Below, one piece after another: positions 9,489 through 19,259 of a DNA stretch of 64,000 bases. The stretch's first letter is position 1. Every line of letters begins with the position of its first letter. Source of the DNA: Bin80 sp965203305 (lineage in GTDB: Bacteria > Bacteroidota > Rhodothermia > Rhodothermales > Bin80); the NCBI GenBank assembly GCA_965203305.1, contig OZ241874.1, positions 1,364,001 to 1,428,000 of the forward strand. Reading direction: 5' to 3'. A program made the position numbers and the translations under genes. The notes under the pieces are model-generated. The model saw only the letters and a program-made list of their open reading frames with translations. It had not been told where the DNA came from and did no database searches.

Positions 9489-10349
9489 ATGCGTGTATCC
9501 AGCGTAGCCTTTCTCATTACCATATTTTTATTCGGATGCGGAAATATGGAAACAGATCACTCTGCAACTGATGAATCTGTTAATCCGCTCACCGAAGAAA
9601 CAAGAGAACGCCTCATGGCCACGGAAGGAGGAAGGATGCTGCTGAATGCGATCCTGGCCCATGGGGGACTGGATGCCTGGCATAATGCAGAAACAAGCAG
9701 CTATGTTTGGGGATTCGTTGGCGGGCTTGAAACAAGAATGACTGCCCACAACCGAACTCGGCAGGTATACCATGATATTCTGTCCATGGGAGGCGAAGCT
9801 GTTTCTGACAGTTCGCAGATGGCTTGGGATGGTGTGAATGCATGGATCTATCCAGGCTCAACCCCTGCCAGCCCCCGTTTTATGGCTACGACAGGATACT
9901 ATTTTCAGTCTATTCCCTTCATTCTTGCCGATCCGGGAGTTCGTTACGAAATGCTCCCCAGGGCACTCCTGGACAGTGTGGAATATCATATCATGCGGGC
10001 AACCTTTGATGACGGGGTAGGGGATGCTCCAGGGGATCATTATACGCTCTACATCCATCCAGAAACATACGAGGTTGACGCTCTTCGGTATCGTTCAACG
10101 TATGGGCGGGGCCGTCCAGCAACCAATGAAGGCATGTCCGAAACCCTCCTGTATTACAGGGATTATGTTGCCATTGACGGATTGCTGGTTCCGTCTCGGT
10201 TTGAAGCCTACGGATTTTCGGAGGGGCAGAAAGGGGACAAGGTTTATGAGGCAGCATCCAGTGAACACTCGTACACAAAGCCGTTTGATGAGAGCAGCCT
10301 CCTGATGCCTGAGGGTGCCAGAATAGACCCCGCACCTGACAGTGAATAG
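9489..10349 (+). CDS. Putative outer-membrane or periplasmic lipoprotein, DUF6503-like
   Basis: 286 residues. The start reads MRVSSVAFLITIFLFGCGN: a short basic end, hydrophobic core and lipobox LFGC, so it should be lipid-anchored at the Cys. Start chosen at ATG 9489; the preceding TTG adds nothing. The body begins LLNAILAHGGLDAWHNAETSSY, an AHGG..W pattern seen in Bacteroidota lipoproteins related to the LolA/LolB barrel (my recollection of DUF6503), and later has DHYTLYIHPETYEVDALRY, typical of such beta-rich folds. No enzyme motif is seen. It is a lone gene, divergent from the defence operon and 560 bases before clpB. A lipid- or sorting-related role is inference. Confidence 0.72.
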   Translation: MRVSSVAFLITIFLFGCGNMETDHSATDESVNPLTEETRERLMATEGGRMLLNAILAHGGLDAWHNAETSSYVWGFVGGLETRMTAHNRTRQVYHDILSMGGEAVSDSSQMAWDGVNAWIYPGSTPASPRFMATTGYYFQSIPFILADPGVRYEMLPRALLDSVEYHIMRATFDDGVGDAPGDHYTLYIHPETYEVDALRYRSTYGRGRPATNEGMSETLLYYRDYVAIDGLLVPSRFEAYGFSEGQKGDKVYEAASSEHSYTKPFDESSLLMPEGARIDPAPDSE

Positions 10350-10908
10350 TTTGTGCGTTCGGTAACACACTCAAGCCGGATATTTCTATTTCTTGCTGGT
10401 GTACAGGGAGGGTACGAGTCCTGCGAGTTTTGCTGTGTTAAGAAGACGGACTCCAAATGCTGCATGTGGACAGAGTTGTCTTCTAGTGATGTAGCAGGCC
10501 CTGGTCATACAAACAGGCGGTCTGTATCCGCAGGTGGAATCCTGCTGCTAAAGTCATTCTGGCACTGCGTCCTGTGGATATTCGGGGCTGCCTATCCCTT
10601 GTGCAGAGGACTCGGATGGTTCCGGGTATATGGTAATGAATCAGATCTTGTGCAATACTGCCCCGGTTGTATACTGAGCAGCCTCTGCATGCGCATTCTG
10701 GCTCAGAACCTCACCAGAGAGCATATCTGCCAGGATATTCTCAGAAGTGGCATCAGGCAGGGACGAATCATGAGAATTTGGCCTGTTTGGATGCTCTCCA
10801 TTCTGAAATACTCGGAGATCAAGTGACAAATTGTCACTGTTCAGTGATCTGGAATACTTTTGGATTCATGTATCCCGTGAATACATACACTGACAAACTG
10901 GCAATACA
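10350..10908. other. Gene-free stretch before clpB
   Basis: No convincing gene. A 157-codon plus-strand frame at 10353-10826 is rich in Cys and Trp, has no family resemblance, and is judged chance. The only clear structure is the palindrome near the clpB start, listed separately. Confidence 0.5.
10822..10838. promoter_or_regulatory. 17-bp perfect palindrome upstream of clpB
   Basis: AGTGACAAATTGTCACT is perfectly symmetric around the central A/T, 70 bases before the clpB ATG. It could be an operator for a dimeric regulator. It is not the HrcA CIRCE element (TTAGCACTC-N9-GAGTGCTAA). A second small inverted repeat (ATGTAT...ATACAT) lies 30 bases further on. No factor can be named. Confidence 0.4.
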
Positions 10909-13527
10909 ATGAATCTGAATAATTACACAGTCAAGGCACAGGAAACAGTCCAGAAAGCCCTCGAAATTGCCGCAGGGAACAATCATCAGGGACTGGACCC
11001 TGTACACTTGCTGAAAGCAGTTCTGACGGATCCCAGCAGCATAGGGTTCACGATCATGCAACGACTGGGAGCTGATCTCCGGGGACTGGAGAGTGAACTG
11101 GACCAAGTGCTTGCAAAGTTGCCTGTCGTCACAGGATCATCCGTGGAAGGGGGGTATCTGACAAAGGAGTCGAAACAGACATTTGATCAGGCACTCAAAG
11201 AATCACAGGCTCTGAAGGATGAGTTTGTAAGCAGCGAGCATCTGCTGATTGCCCTGGCCGGAGGCAAGGGAAATGTGAGTCAGGCAATGAATCGCAGAGG
11301 AGTTACGAAAAAGGCAATTCTGGAAACTCTTAAAACGGTTCGGGGAAACCGCAGAGTAACAGACCAGCATGCCGAAGACAGCTATCAGTCTCTTGAACGC
11401 TTTACGCGAAACCTCAACGAATTGGCTTCCACCGGCAAGATTGATCCTGTAATTGGACGGGATGAGGAGATCAGGAGAGTATTACAGATACTCTCACGAC
11501 GAACAAAGAATAATCCTATCCTGATTGGAGAGGCAGGCGTAGGTAAAACGGCAATTGCGGAAGGGATCGCCACTCGTATCGTCCAGGGCGATGTCCCCGA
11601 AGGACTGAAATCCAAGCGATTGCACGCCCTGGATATGGGAGCACTGATTGCAGGTGCAAAATACCGGGGAGAATTCGAAGACAGGCTGAAAGCCGTCGTC
11701 AAAGAGGTTACAGATTCAGACGGAGAGATTCTGCTCTTCATTGACGAGATTCATACACTGGTTGGGGCAGGTGCCGCCGAAGGTGCCATGGATGCAGCCA
11801 ATATTCTTAAGCCGGCTTTGGCACGGGGAGATTTGAGAGCCATTGGAGCAACTACGCTGGATGAGTACCGGAAGTACTTTGAGAAAGACAAGGCGCTGGA
11901 GCGGAGATTCCAGACCGTAATGGTTCTGGAGCCAGAACTGGACGATGCGATTTCTATCTTGCGAGGAATTCGTGAGAAGTATGAGGTACATCACGGGGTG
12001 CGTATCAATGATGCTGCGATTGTTTCTGCCGCACAGCTAAGTAACCGGTACATTGGAGACAGATATTTGCCAGACAAGGCGATTGATCTGGTAGATGAAG
12101 CGATGGCGCGTCTGCGAACAGAAATTGATTCCCTCCCAGAAGAACTGGACACGCTGGAAAGACAGATCCGGCAACTGGAAATCGAACGGGAGGCCCTCAA
12201 GCGCGAAAAAGACGAGAAGAAACTTGCTGTACTGGAAGAAGACCTGGCGAATCTGATTGAACGGAGAACGGGTCTGCGAGCCAAATGGGAAGAGGAGAAG
12301 CATTTGATCTCGGATATTCGAGAAGCAAAGGAAAAGATTGAAGAACTGCGGATCAAGGATGAGGCACTCGCCCGGGCAGGAAAGTACGAAGAAGTCGCCA
12401 AGATTCGTCATGGCATGATTCCAGATCTGGAAAATAAAGTGCAGGAAACACAGGCCAGACTTCTGGAAGTGCAAGAGAATGGCGCACTCCTGAAGGAAGA
12501 AGTTGATGCCGAAGACATCGCAGAAATCGTCTCAAAATGGACAGGTATCCCTGTTGCAAGGATGATGGAAAGCGAGCGCATGAAGCTGCTTCGGGCTGAA
12601 GATGAGCTGAAGCACCGGGTGGTTGGGCAGGATGCGGCGATCAAGGCGATTGCTGACGCAGTGCGGCGGGGGCGGGCAGGTCTTCAGGAGCAGGGGAGAC
12701 CGATTGGATCTTTTATCTTTCTCGGATCTACCGGGGTAGGGAAAACAGAACTGGCCAAGGCTCTGGCAGAGTTCCTCTTTGACAACGAACAGGCACTCAT
12801 ACGAATTGACATGAGCGAGTATCAGGAGCGTCACACCGTGAGTCGGCTGATCGGTGCGCCTCCGGGATATGTAGGCTATGAAGAAGGAGGACAGCTCACC
12901 GAAAGAGTCCGTCGTCGACCCTATGCAGTGGTTCTGCTGGACGAGATTGAGAAAGCGCATCCTGAGGTATTCAATATCCTGTTACAGGTTCTTGATGAGG
13001 GCTGTTTGACAGATAACAAGGGGCGTACCACGGATTTTAAGAACACCATTGTAATCATGACCAGCAATCTGGGCAGTGATCTGATTCGCCAGCGAATTGA
13101 GTCAGGCGGAAAATTTGATTCTCGAAAGTTACGGGGGGAGATTATGAACCTCCTGAAAGCGAGTGTACGACCAGAATTTCTGAATCGTATTGACGAGATT
13201 ATTCTGTTCAATCCGCTGGACAGGGAAGTTATCCGTGAGATTGTGACCATTCAGTTTGCACGGATTCAGAAGCTCGCACTTGAAAGCAAGGGAGTATTTC
13301 TCAGGCTCACAGATGGAGCCAAGGATTATCTGGCAGAGGAAGGTTTTGATCAGGCATTCGGTGCACGTCCTGTCAAGCGGATACTTCAGAGAGAGATTGT
13401 GAACAAGCTCGCCGAACAGTTTCTGTCCGGCTGGGTCTCTGCAGGACAGACCGTGACGGCGGATCTGGCTCCAGATGGCAGTGGAATTCTGCTGGAGACG
13501 GAGCCAATCTCTGAGGCAGATGAATAG
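10909..13527 (+). CDS. clpB: ClpB disaggregase chaperone
   Basis: 872 residues, the normal length. The N-terminal Clp-N domain starts MNLNNYTVKAQETVQKAL. The first AAA+ domain has Walker A GEAGVGKTAIAEG and Walker B ILLFIDEIHTLVGAG. A long coiled-coil middle domain follows (about 400-530, ELDTLERQIRQLEIEREALK), then the second AAA+ domain with Walker A GSTGVGKTELAKALAEFLF and the C-terminal RPVKRILQREIVNKLAEQ. The middle domain separates ClpB from ClpA and ClpC. It forms cytoplasmic hexamers that pull proteins out of aggregates with DnaK. It ends 128 bases before smc in the same direction. The palindrome upstream may take part in stress control. Confidence 0.98.
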   Translation: MNLNNYTVKAQETVQKALEIAAGNNHQGLDPVHLLKAVLTDPSSIGFTIMQRLGADLRGLESELDQVLAKLPVVTGSSVEGGYLTKESKQTFDQALKESQALKDEFVSSEHLLIALAGGKGNVSQAMNRRGVTKKAILETLKTVRGNRRVTDQHAEDSYQSLERFTRNLNELASTGKIDPVIGRDEEIRRVLQILSRRTKNNPILIGEAGVGKTAIAEGIATRIVQGDVPEGLKSKRLHALDMGALIAGAKYRGEFEDRLKAVVKEVTDSDGEILLFIDEIHTLVGAGAAEGAMDAANILKPALARGDLRAIGATTLDEYRKYFEKDKALERRFQTVMVLEPELDDAISILRGIREKYEVHHGVRINDAAIVSAAQLSNRYIGDRYLPDKAIDLVDEAMARLRTEIDSLPEELDTLERQIRQLEIEREALKREKDEKKLAVLEEDLANLIERRTGLRAKWEEEKHLISDIREAKEKIEELRIKDEALARAGKYEEVAKIRHGMIPDLENKVQETQARLLEVQENGALLKEEVDAEDIAEIVSKWTGIPVARMMESERMKLLRAEDELKHRVVGQDAAIKAIADAVRRGRAGLQEQGRPIGSFIFLGSTGVGKTELAKALAEFLFDNEQALIRIDMSEYQERHTVSRLIGAPPGYVGYEEGGQLTERVRRRPYAVVLLDEIEKAHPEVFNILLQVLDEGCLTDNKGRTTDFKNTIVIMTSNLGSDLIRQRIESGGKFDSRKLRGEIMNLLKASVRPEFLNRIDEIILFNPLDREVIREIVTIQFARIQKLALESKGVFLRLTDGAKDYLAEEGFDQAFGARPVKRILQREIVNKLAEQFLSGWVSAGQTVTADLAPDGSGILLETEPISEADE

Positions 13528-13655
13528 GTGCAAGAAGCAATGATTTATCCATAATTGTCAGGAAGTTGTGTGATCATTGAGAATCTTGTACTATATTGCG
13601 ATCTTTCGAGTGGCGGGCATGCTCTTCGTCAGCCATTTTCTTGAAAGAGTTACGC

Positions 13656-16600
13656 ATGTATTTGAAAAAACTGTCTATTCAGGGGTTCAAGAGTTTTGCC
13701 TCTCCAACAGAGTTGCAATTTGACTATGGAATCACGGCCATTGTAGGCCCGAACGGTTGCGGAAAGTCAAACATCGTAGATGCTCTGCGCTGGGTTATTG
13801 GCGAGCAGCGGGCCCGTGTCTTGCGCTCGGGCAAGATGGACAGCGTGATTTTCAATGGGACAACAAGCCGACGGCCAGTCGGGCTTGCCGAGGTACAGCT
13901 GACGATTGCCAACACCCGTGGAGTCCTGCCTCTGGAGTACTCGGAAGTAACGCTGGGGCGCCGTCTCTATCGCTCTGGAGAGGCAGAATACCTGCTCAAT
14001 GGCTTGGAATGCCGACTCCGAGATATTACGGATCTGTTTACAGATACGGGAATGGGGGCGGGGGCCTACTCCGTCATTGAACTGAAAATGGTGGACGAGA
14101 TCCTGTCCGAAAATACCCAGGATCGCCGCCGCCTGTTTGAAGAAGCCTCAGGAGTCACCCGATACAAGAAACGAAGGACAGATGCGCTTCGGAAACTTGA
14201 TCAGATGCAGTCAGATCTTGCCCGTGTTCAGGATTTGACGGATGAAATTTCCGCACAGGTGCGCAGCCTGAAACGACAGGCCCAAATTGCCGAACGCTAT
14301 CTGCGTTACAAGTCAGAGGTACGGACAGCCCATATTAACCTGCTTAAGGTTGAATATGACCGTTTGCTGAAAGAGGAGGAAGCCTTGGCAGGTGAGGCAG
14401 GAAAGATTGCAGACATGTGCGCGGGATTGACCGCACAGATACATGCAGGAGATGCAGAACTCGAAAGTTTGCGTACAAAATTTGTAGAGGAGGAAAGAAA
14501 GGCCCGGGCCAATCGTCAGGCATTTGTTGATCATGAACAGCGAATCATCAAACTGGAGGGAGAACTTCGACTGGAGGAGGCAAACCAGAAGGCAATTGAA
14601 CAGAATTTGGACAGGTTGCAGACGGAACGGGAAGCTGTATCCGCAGAATTAAAGGAGTTAAATGTGCAGCAGGGATCAACCCGAAATTCACTGACCGCTG
14701 CGGTTGCAGAAACAGAAAAAAAAGCGAATGCACTGGTTCAGTTAACCAGTGAGCGAGATGCTGCACGTGAACAGATGGAAGCATTTGAAGCTAGGTACGC
14801 GAGTCTGGGAGAGAAAGTGCAGGAGTTGCGTCAGAAAAAGTCGGATTATCAGCGCGAAGCAGATCACTTGCAGAGCCGGATTGCCCATCTGAGAGAAGAA
14901 AAACAAAGACTGGAGGAAGAGCGAAAATCTGAGGACAAGGCGTACAGAGACATTACAAAAATTGCTGAACAGGCAACAAAGTCCTTGGAACAGGCAAAAC
15001 GGAGACTTGAGCAGGTGCGGGCAGAGCGTGAAACAGCCGAGGCATCTCACATGGCACTGGACAGCAAAATTTCGGATGCAGAAGATGCGGTACAACTGGC
15101 GGAGAAACAGCTTGCAGCCAAGCACGCAGAAATCCAGATACTGGAGGATTTGGTGAACACCTATGATTTTTTCCCGGATGCAGTTCGCTATCTGTTGACA
15201 GAATCAGAGGATATCCAGGTTACTACTCTGGGAGATCTGATGACATGTGCTCCCGAACACCGAGCTGCCTTGGCAGCCTCTCTTGAACCATATGGGGGGT
15301 GTCTTGTCGTGGAAACGGAAGATATGGCCGGAATGGCAGCTGAGCGACTGAGAGCAGAAGACAAGGGAAGAGCCTGCTTTATCATCCTGGAAAGTATTCC
15401 ACAGAGTCCACTTCCTGATAAAGCCCCGGAAAATGCCCTGATCACATTCATACAGTTTCGTGATGAGAGATACAGACCGATTGTGCATCTTCTCTTGCGG
15501 GATGTGTTGATGGTTGATTCCCTGGAGGCAGCCCGTCAGCTTCTCAAAAAAGGGAAAAGAGATGGGTACCGGTATGTGACCTCAGAGGGGGAGTGGATTG
15601 ATGAGCGAGGAATTCTGTATGCGGGGAGTGATGAAGAGGGAGGAACATACTCGCATCTGGCCCGCCAGGACAGTCTCCGGGCAGCTATGGATGTCAGTTC
15701 TAAACTTCAGAGGCAGGTTGAGGATGAGAAGTCCACTCTTGCGGAAGCACTCCAGGCTCAGAATCAGATCGGGTTAACGGATATTATTGATCAGATACAC
15801 AAAGCGGAACGGGTATATCTGGAGGCTGATCGTACAGCCCAGAAACATCTTCAGGTCCGTGATTTGGGATCAAGTCACATAGAAACACTGACACGCAGAC
15901 AGCAACAGATCGTGCGGGAGATTACAGGACTGGAACAGGATGTTCAGCCCCATGATGATCAGCTCAGCCAGATTGATCAGCAACTGGCGCAGGTGAAAGA
16001 GGAAGTCAGAGACACAGAGAAGAAAATTCAGTCCTGGCGAGAAGAGCTGGATCAGACACAAACTGCATATGTTAATGCGCATGCCGCCTCTGTCCAGTCC
16101 GTATCCAGCCGTGAACGACTGGAAGCGGATTTACTAAGAATTGAGGAGGCTAGTGTGCGATTGCAGGATCGTCAAGAAGTTCACATTGAAGAGCGTGTTG
16201 CATTAGAGGAGATGCAGGGTGAGGCAACCAGGAAGATACAGCAGCTCAACAGACAACTTGAAGCAGAGCGATCCTGCCGAGAAACTCTGAGTCAGTTAAA
16301 TGCAGAAGACAGTTCACGGGAGCATGAACTGCGCCAGGAACTGGACCAAACGAATGAGCGCGTGCGCAGAGCGCAGGCATTGCTTCAGGAGGCAAGACAG
16401 CAGGAGACGGCAATTCAGGTAAAGTGCAGTGCAGTCAAGGCTCGCAGGGAAGATTTGCTGCTTCGTGCCAGTGAGGACTATGCAGTTGAGCTTGCAAAAA
16501 TTCCAGAATTTGAAGGAGTGGAGGACAGATCTGTCCTGAAAGAACAAATTCAGGAGACGGAGCGGAAGCTGAAGGCCATGGGAAATGTGAATGCCCTGGC

Positions 16601-17195
16601 TCTTGAGGAGTATGAGAAGCAAAATGAGCGGCTGGAGTTTATGCTGGAGCAGCAGTCAGATCTTGAGGAGGCCAGAGATACACTGGTCCGTACCATCAAG
16701 GAGATTAACCGTACCGCCTCAAAACAATTTCTGGATACCTATGTGCTGATTCGGGAAAATTTCCAGAATCTCTTTCGTGAGCTGTTTGGAGAGAAGGCGA
16801 CATGCGATCTGGATTTGACGGAGCCGGAGGATGTTCTGGAGTCTCCGATTGCCGTGATCGCAAAGCCGAGTGGCAAGCGGCCCGTGAGCATTGCACAGTT
16901 GTCCAGCGGCGAAAAGACACTCACAGCGATTGCACTTCTGTTTGCAATCTATTTGATCAAGCCGAGTCCGTTCTGTTTTCTGGATGAGGTGGATGCCCCA
17001 CTGGATGACACCAATGTGGACCATTTCATGCAAATTATCCACCGCTTTGCCACAGATACGCAGTTTGTTCTGGTTACGCACAACAAGCGAACCATGGAGA
17101 TGGCCAACCGGCTTTACGGGGTAACTATGCAGGAGGAGGGAGTTTCCAGTCTGGTCAGCATCCGTTTTGATGAGGCCGCAGCTATGGGGAACTAG
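13656..17195 (+). CDS. smc: Chromosome segregation ATPase SMC
   Basis: 1179 residues, full length. The N-terminal head reads MYLKKLSIQGFKSFASPTEL with Walker A GPNGCGKSNIVDALRW; long coiled coils flank a hinge near residues 510-660 (YDFFPDAVRYLL...); the C-terminal head has signature LSSGEKTLTAIALLFA and Walker B FCFLDEVDAPLDD. Start chosen at ATG 13656, since the family start is MYLKKL; the 20 codons upstream in frame are not conserved in character. It forms the condensin ring with ScpA and ScpB, neither of which is nearby. Its last 14 bases overlap the convergent ridA gene. It ends with TAG, showing that TAG is an ordinary stop here. Confidence 0.97.
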   Translation: MYLKKLSIQGFKSFASPTELQFDYGITAIVGPNGCGKSNIVDALRWVIGEQRARVLRSGKMDSVIFNGTTSRRPVGLAEVQLTIANTRGVLPLEYSEVTLGRRLYRSGEAEYLLNGLECRLRDITDLFTDTGMGAGAYSVIELKMVDEILSENTQDRRRLFEEASGVTRYKKRRTDALRKLDQMQSDLARVQDLTDEISAQVRSLKRQAQIAERYLRYKSEVRTAHINLLKVEYDRLLKEEEALAGEAGKIADMCAGLTAQIHAGDAELESLRTKFVEEERKARANRQAFVDHEQRIIKLEGELRLEEANQKAIEQNLDRLQTEREAVSAELKELNVQQGSTRNSLTAAVAETEKKANALVQLTSERDAAREQMEAFEARYASLGEKVQELRQKKSDYQREADHLQSRIAHLREEKQRLEEERKSEDKAYRDITKIAEQATKSLEQAKRRLEQVRAERETAEASHMALDSKISDAEDAVQLAEKQLAAKHAEIQILEDLVNTYDFFPDAVRYLLTESEDIQVTTLGDLMTCAPEHRAALAASLEPYGGCLVVETEDMAGMAAERLRAEDKGRACFIILESIPQSPLPDKAPENALITFIQFRDERYRPIVHLLLRDVLMVDSLEAARQLLKKGKRDGYRYVTSEGEWIDERGILYAGSDEEGGTYSHLARQDSLRAAMDVSSKLQRQVEDEKSTLAEALQAQNQIGLTDIIDQIHKAERVYLEADRTAQKHLQVRDLGSSHIETLTRRQQQIVREITGLEQDVQPHDDQLSQIDQQLAQVKEEVRDTEKKIQSWREELDQTQTAYVNAHAASVQSVSSRERLEADLLRIEEASVRLQDRQEVHIEERVALEEMQGEATRKIQQLNRQLEAERSCRETLSQLNAEDSSREHELRQELDQTNERVRRAQALLQEARQQETAIQVKCSAVKARREDLLLRASEDYAVELAKIPEFEGVEDRSVLKEQIQETERKLKAMGNVNALALEEYEKQNERLEFMLEQQSDLEEARDTLVRTIKEINRTASKQFLDTYVLIRENFQNLFRELFGEKATCDLDLTEPEDVLESPIAVIAKPSGKRPVSIAQLSSGEKTLTAIALLFAIYLIKPSPFCFLDEVDAPLDDTNVDHFMQIIHRFATDTQFVLVTHNKRTMEMANRLYGVTMQEEGVSSLVSIRFDEAAAMGN

Positions 17196-17592
17196 GCACG
17201 ACCGCGTCCGCTTCAATTTCCACCACCAGTTCCGGTCTGATCAGCCCTGCCGTCTCAACCATCGTTGCTGCAGGGCGGATGGAGCCAAATACCTCGGCAT
17301 GAGCCCGTCCGACAGCATCCCCGTGCTCCTGAATATTTACGACATACATTCGGGTTCGCACTACGTCAGACATGGAGGCTCCCAATTCCTTGAGGGATTC
17401 AGAGATAATCAGGAAGATGTGACGGGCCTGCTGAAGGGCATCGTTTTCGCCGACTACTCTGCCGTCAGGCATTACAGCGGTCGTACCTGATACGAAAATC
17501 TGATTCCCAGTCCGTACGGCACGGGCATACCCATACCGCGATTCCCATGCAGAGTGACTGGACACCCGGCTTTGAGAATTGGCACAAGACAT
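17182..17592 (-). CDS. ridA: RidA/YjgF-family enamine-imine deaminase
   Basis: 136 residues. The typical RidA pattern is visible: WESRYGYARAVRTGNQIFVSGTT near the N-terminus (split by family variation), ALQQARHIFLIISESLKELG, the VVRTRMYVVNI strand, and the closing RPELVVEIEADAVV, whose Arg binds the substrate carboxylate in the family. RidA trimers hydrolyse reactive enamines and imines from PLP enzymes in the cytoplasm. A GTG immediately before the ATG is an alternative start. Its stop lies inside the 3' end of smc (convergent, 14-base overlap). The divergent members of this family differ in substrate, so the exact activity is not fixed. Confidence 0.9.
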   Translation of the reverse strand: MSCANSQSRVSSHSAWESRYGYARAVRTGNQIFVSGTTAVMPDGRVVGENDALQQARHIFLIISESLKELGASMSDVVRTRMYVVNIQEHGDAVGRAHAEVFGSIRPAATMVETAGLIRPELVVEIEADAVVPSSP

Positions 17593-17656
17593 CACCTAAC
17601 TGATGTATGCAGATTACCTGACACACAGCAGCCAAACTCCGAAACTGTCCGAAGAA

Positions 17657-17899
17657 TTAGTACTGAGCTTCCTCTTCGCTGTGCTCCTCCTCAACATCCC
17701 CTTCGTGCGCCTCTTCCTCCTCCATCATCTCTCCGGTTGAGTCGGCATCATGCTCGGCGGCACTGTCATCACGTGTGGCTCCATCTTCATGGACTTCGTT
17801 ACCAGCTTCATCTTCCACCGGAGGAGGATCAGGGGTGTTGCCACCACATGCAGCAACTAAAAGTGCGAGCGCGAAAACAAAAATGTGTAGGAATTTCAT
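17657..17899 (-). CDS. Small, very acidic lipoprotein
   Basis: 80 residues from ATG 17899: MKFLHIFVFALALLVAACGG is a clear lipoprotein signal (lipobox VAAC). The rest is almost only Glu, Asp, Ala, His and Gly (EMMEEEEAHEGDVEEEHSEE), so the mature protein is a disordered polyanion with His residues that could bind metal. A longer frame begins 44 codons upstream, but the signal peptide fixes the start. It follows ridA at 64 bases on the same strand. I do not recognise a family; small acidic lipoproteins of this kind are common in Bacteroidota and uncharacterised. Confidence 0.7.
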   Translation of the reverse strand: MKFLHIFVFALALLVAACGGNTPDPPPVEDEAGNEVHEDGATRDDSAAEHDADSTGEMMEEEEAHEGDVEEEHSEEEAQY

Positions 17900-18424
17900 T
17901 GTAGAAACCGGTTGTAAAATGTGTTTCAGTTTTGAGAAAAAGGCGAAATAGTTTGAGTGCATACACGGAAATTTTTCGCCAGTACAGTACACAATATAGG
18001 AAAAAACTTTAAGTTTTGCACAGGGTACCACTCAATTCAATAATGCTGGCAGATTGGGGGCAGAATCACCTGATTAAACGCGGCTTGAAATAGATTCAAG
18101 AATAGGACAAGTAAGGTATATCCTACCATTATCGCAAGGGGGTATTGATCTTGCGTGAACTATCTTAGCCATGAGAGGCTCCCGCAAAAATTGCGGATGA
18201 CAGAACAGTGCCTCTCCGGAAATGCATCCAGGCATATCGGATCAGACATGAAAAAAAAATTTGCAGGAGTCCTGTTAAATCAAAAATGAGGGAACCTTTT
18301 TGTATTCTGAGTTGTTTACCTTATATTGTGGCGGTTTTCAGGGTCAGACCTGTATTTGTAGATTATCTGACCCTGTTTAGGCCAAAACATTAACCACAAC
18401 CTTCTTTAAATTATCAGATTTACC
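17900..18424. other. Intergenic region with A9 run and hairpin
   Basis: No convincing gene. It holds the promoters for the acidic lipoprotein (minus) and the H1-like gene (plus), an A9 run at 18251-18259, and a 10-bp stem hairpin listed separately. The 61-codon frame at 18208-18393 runs through that hairpin and is judged chance. Confidence 0.45.
18339..18375 (+). terminator. 10-bp stem hairpin (CAGGGTCAGA/TCTGACCCTG)
   Basis: The perfect inverted repeat CAGGGTCAGA (18339-18348) and TCTGACCCTG (18366-18375) is followed by TTTAGG. It lies 50 bases before the H1-like gene, so it may be a terminator, an attenuator in the 5' leader, or a small transposon remnant. No gene ends just upstream on the plus strand, which favours a leader element. 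Confidence 0.4.
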
Positions 18425-18610
18425 ATGAACAGATTCAGCGAACTCAAAGCTATCGTTGACGGCGTAGAGGCCGATTTCACCAAATTCCATGATGGAGGCG
18501 TAAATGCCGCGGGTACACGGGTGCGCAAGGCTATGCTACAACTTCGGAATCTTGCTAACGAAATCCGCAGGCAGGTTCAGGAGGAAAAGAACAGCAAAAA
18601 GGCAAGCTAG
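18425..18610 (+). CDS. Histone H1-like (Hc1-type) nucleoid protein
   Basis: 61 residues: MNRFSELKAIVDGVEADFTK at the start, GTRVRKAMLQLRNLANEIRR in the middle, and a basic KKAS end. Length and the GTRVRK..L..L...IR pattern match the histone H1-like proteins conserved in Bacteroidota and related phyla, which bind DNA without sequence preference and are often abundant. The strong hairpins right after the stop and the open leader before it suggest a short monocistronic, highly expressed message. It is a useful phylum marker in this window. Confidence 0.85.
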   Translation: MNRFSELKAIVDGVEADFTKFHDGGVNAAGTRVRKAMLQLRNLANEIRRQVQEEKNSKKAS

Positions 18611-18622
18611 GAGAGGGGCTTT

Positions 18623-18655
18623 GATCTGCTTGTTTCTGCTTGGGGCAAGCAGATC
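18623..18655 (+). terminator. Hairpin after the H1-like gene
   Basis: Perfect 10-bp stem GATCTGCTTG (18623-18632) and CAAGCAGATC (18646-18655), 12 bases after the stop codon, followed by GTGTTTGTG. This is the likely rho-independent terminator of the H1-like message, although the T run is weak. Confidence 0.7.
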
Positions 18656-18670
18656 GTGTTTGTGAAGCAT

Positions 18671-18694
18671 GCTCCTCACGTTTTAGAGAGGAGC
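18671..18694 (+). terminator. Second hairpin in tandem
   Basis: 7-bp stem GCTCCTC/GAGGAGC with a 10-base loop, then AGGTTTGG. It probably backs up the first terminator as a tandem hairpin. Confidence 0.5.
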
Positions 18695-19259
18695 AGGTTT
18701 GGATGGTCTTATTGTTGGAGTTCTCTCATGGAATCTTTCTCTATGGGATTTCTGTGCAGAGGGTTGTGCTTCTGTGTTGGCTAGAAGGTGTCCTGTAGTG
18801 TGTTCACTTCACTAGTTTCCTTGTGGAAAGAAGCCCTCAGGTAGCGAATGATGAGGGGCTCGTGTGGGGAGAGCTCTACTTCCCCCGTTTCGTGGGCACG
18901 TCCTTTTGGCAGGGGTGCTGTCTGATGGTGATGTGTGTCTCTCCATTTTAAGGGAATCCATCCACAGGCCCTTCCGCCATTTGTGTGCGTAGAAGTGGTG
19001 TCCAGTCAGGGTATCCGTGTTTGTGCTTCTGTTTCACAGATACATGTGGACGGAATCCTTTTCTTTTACGCGGAACTCGTGTAGATAGCAGGAGAACTTT
19101 TGTTTACAGACTTGACTAACCCTGAACTGGACGCATAACGGCTGCCATAGCCTTCAAAGAAACCAAGCCCCCTATCCTCTGCCCAAGTGGCATCTTCCAA
19201 CCACAGGAGACCAAAAAAGAAGAGGAACATTGGTTATCCTCCGCATGTTCGTGAACAGT
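18695..19259. other. Gene-free stretch, purpose unknown
   Basis: About 560 bases with stops in all frames. I see no tRNA, tmRNA, RNase P or SRP RNA signature. It may hold a decayed gene or a small RNA; nothing can be supported. Confidence 0.4.

Noticed and set aside
10353..10826. 157-codon plus-strand frame before clpB
   Set aside because: Odd composition (many Cys and Trp), no start context or family resemblance.
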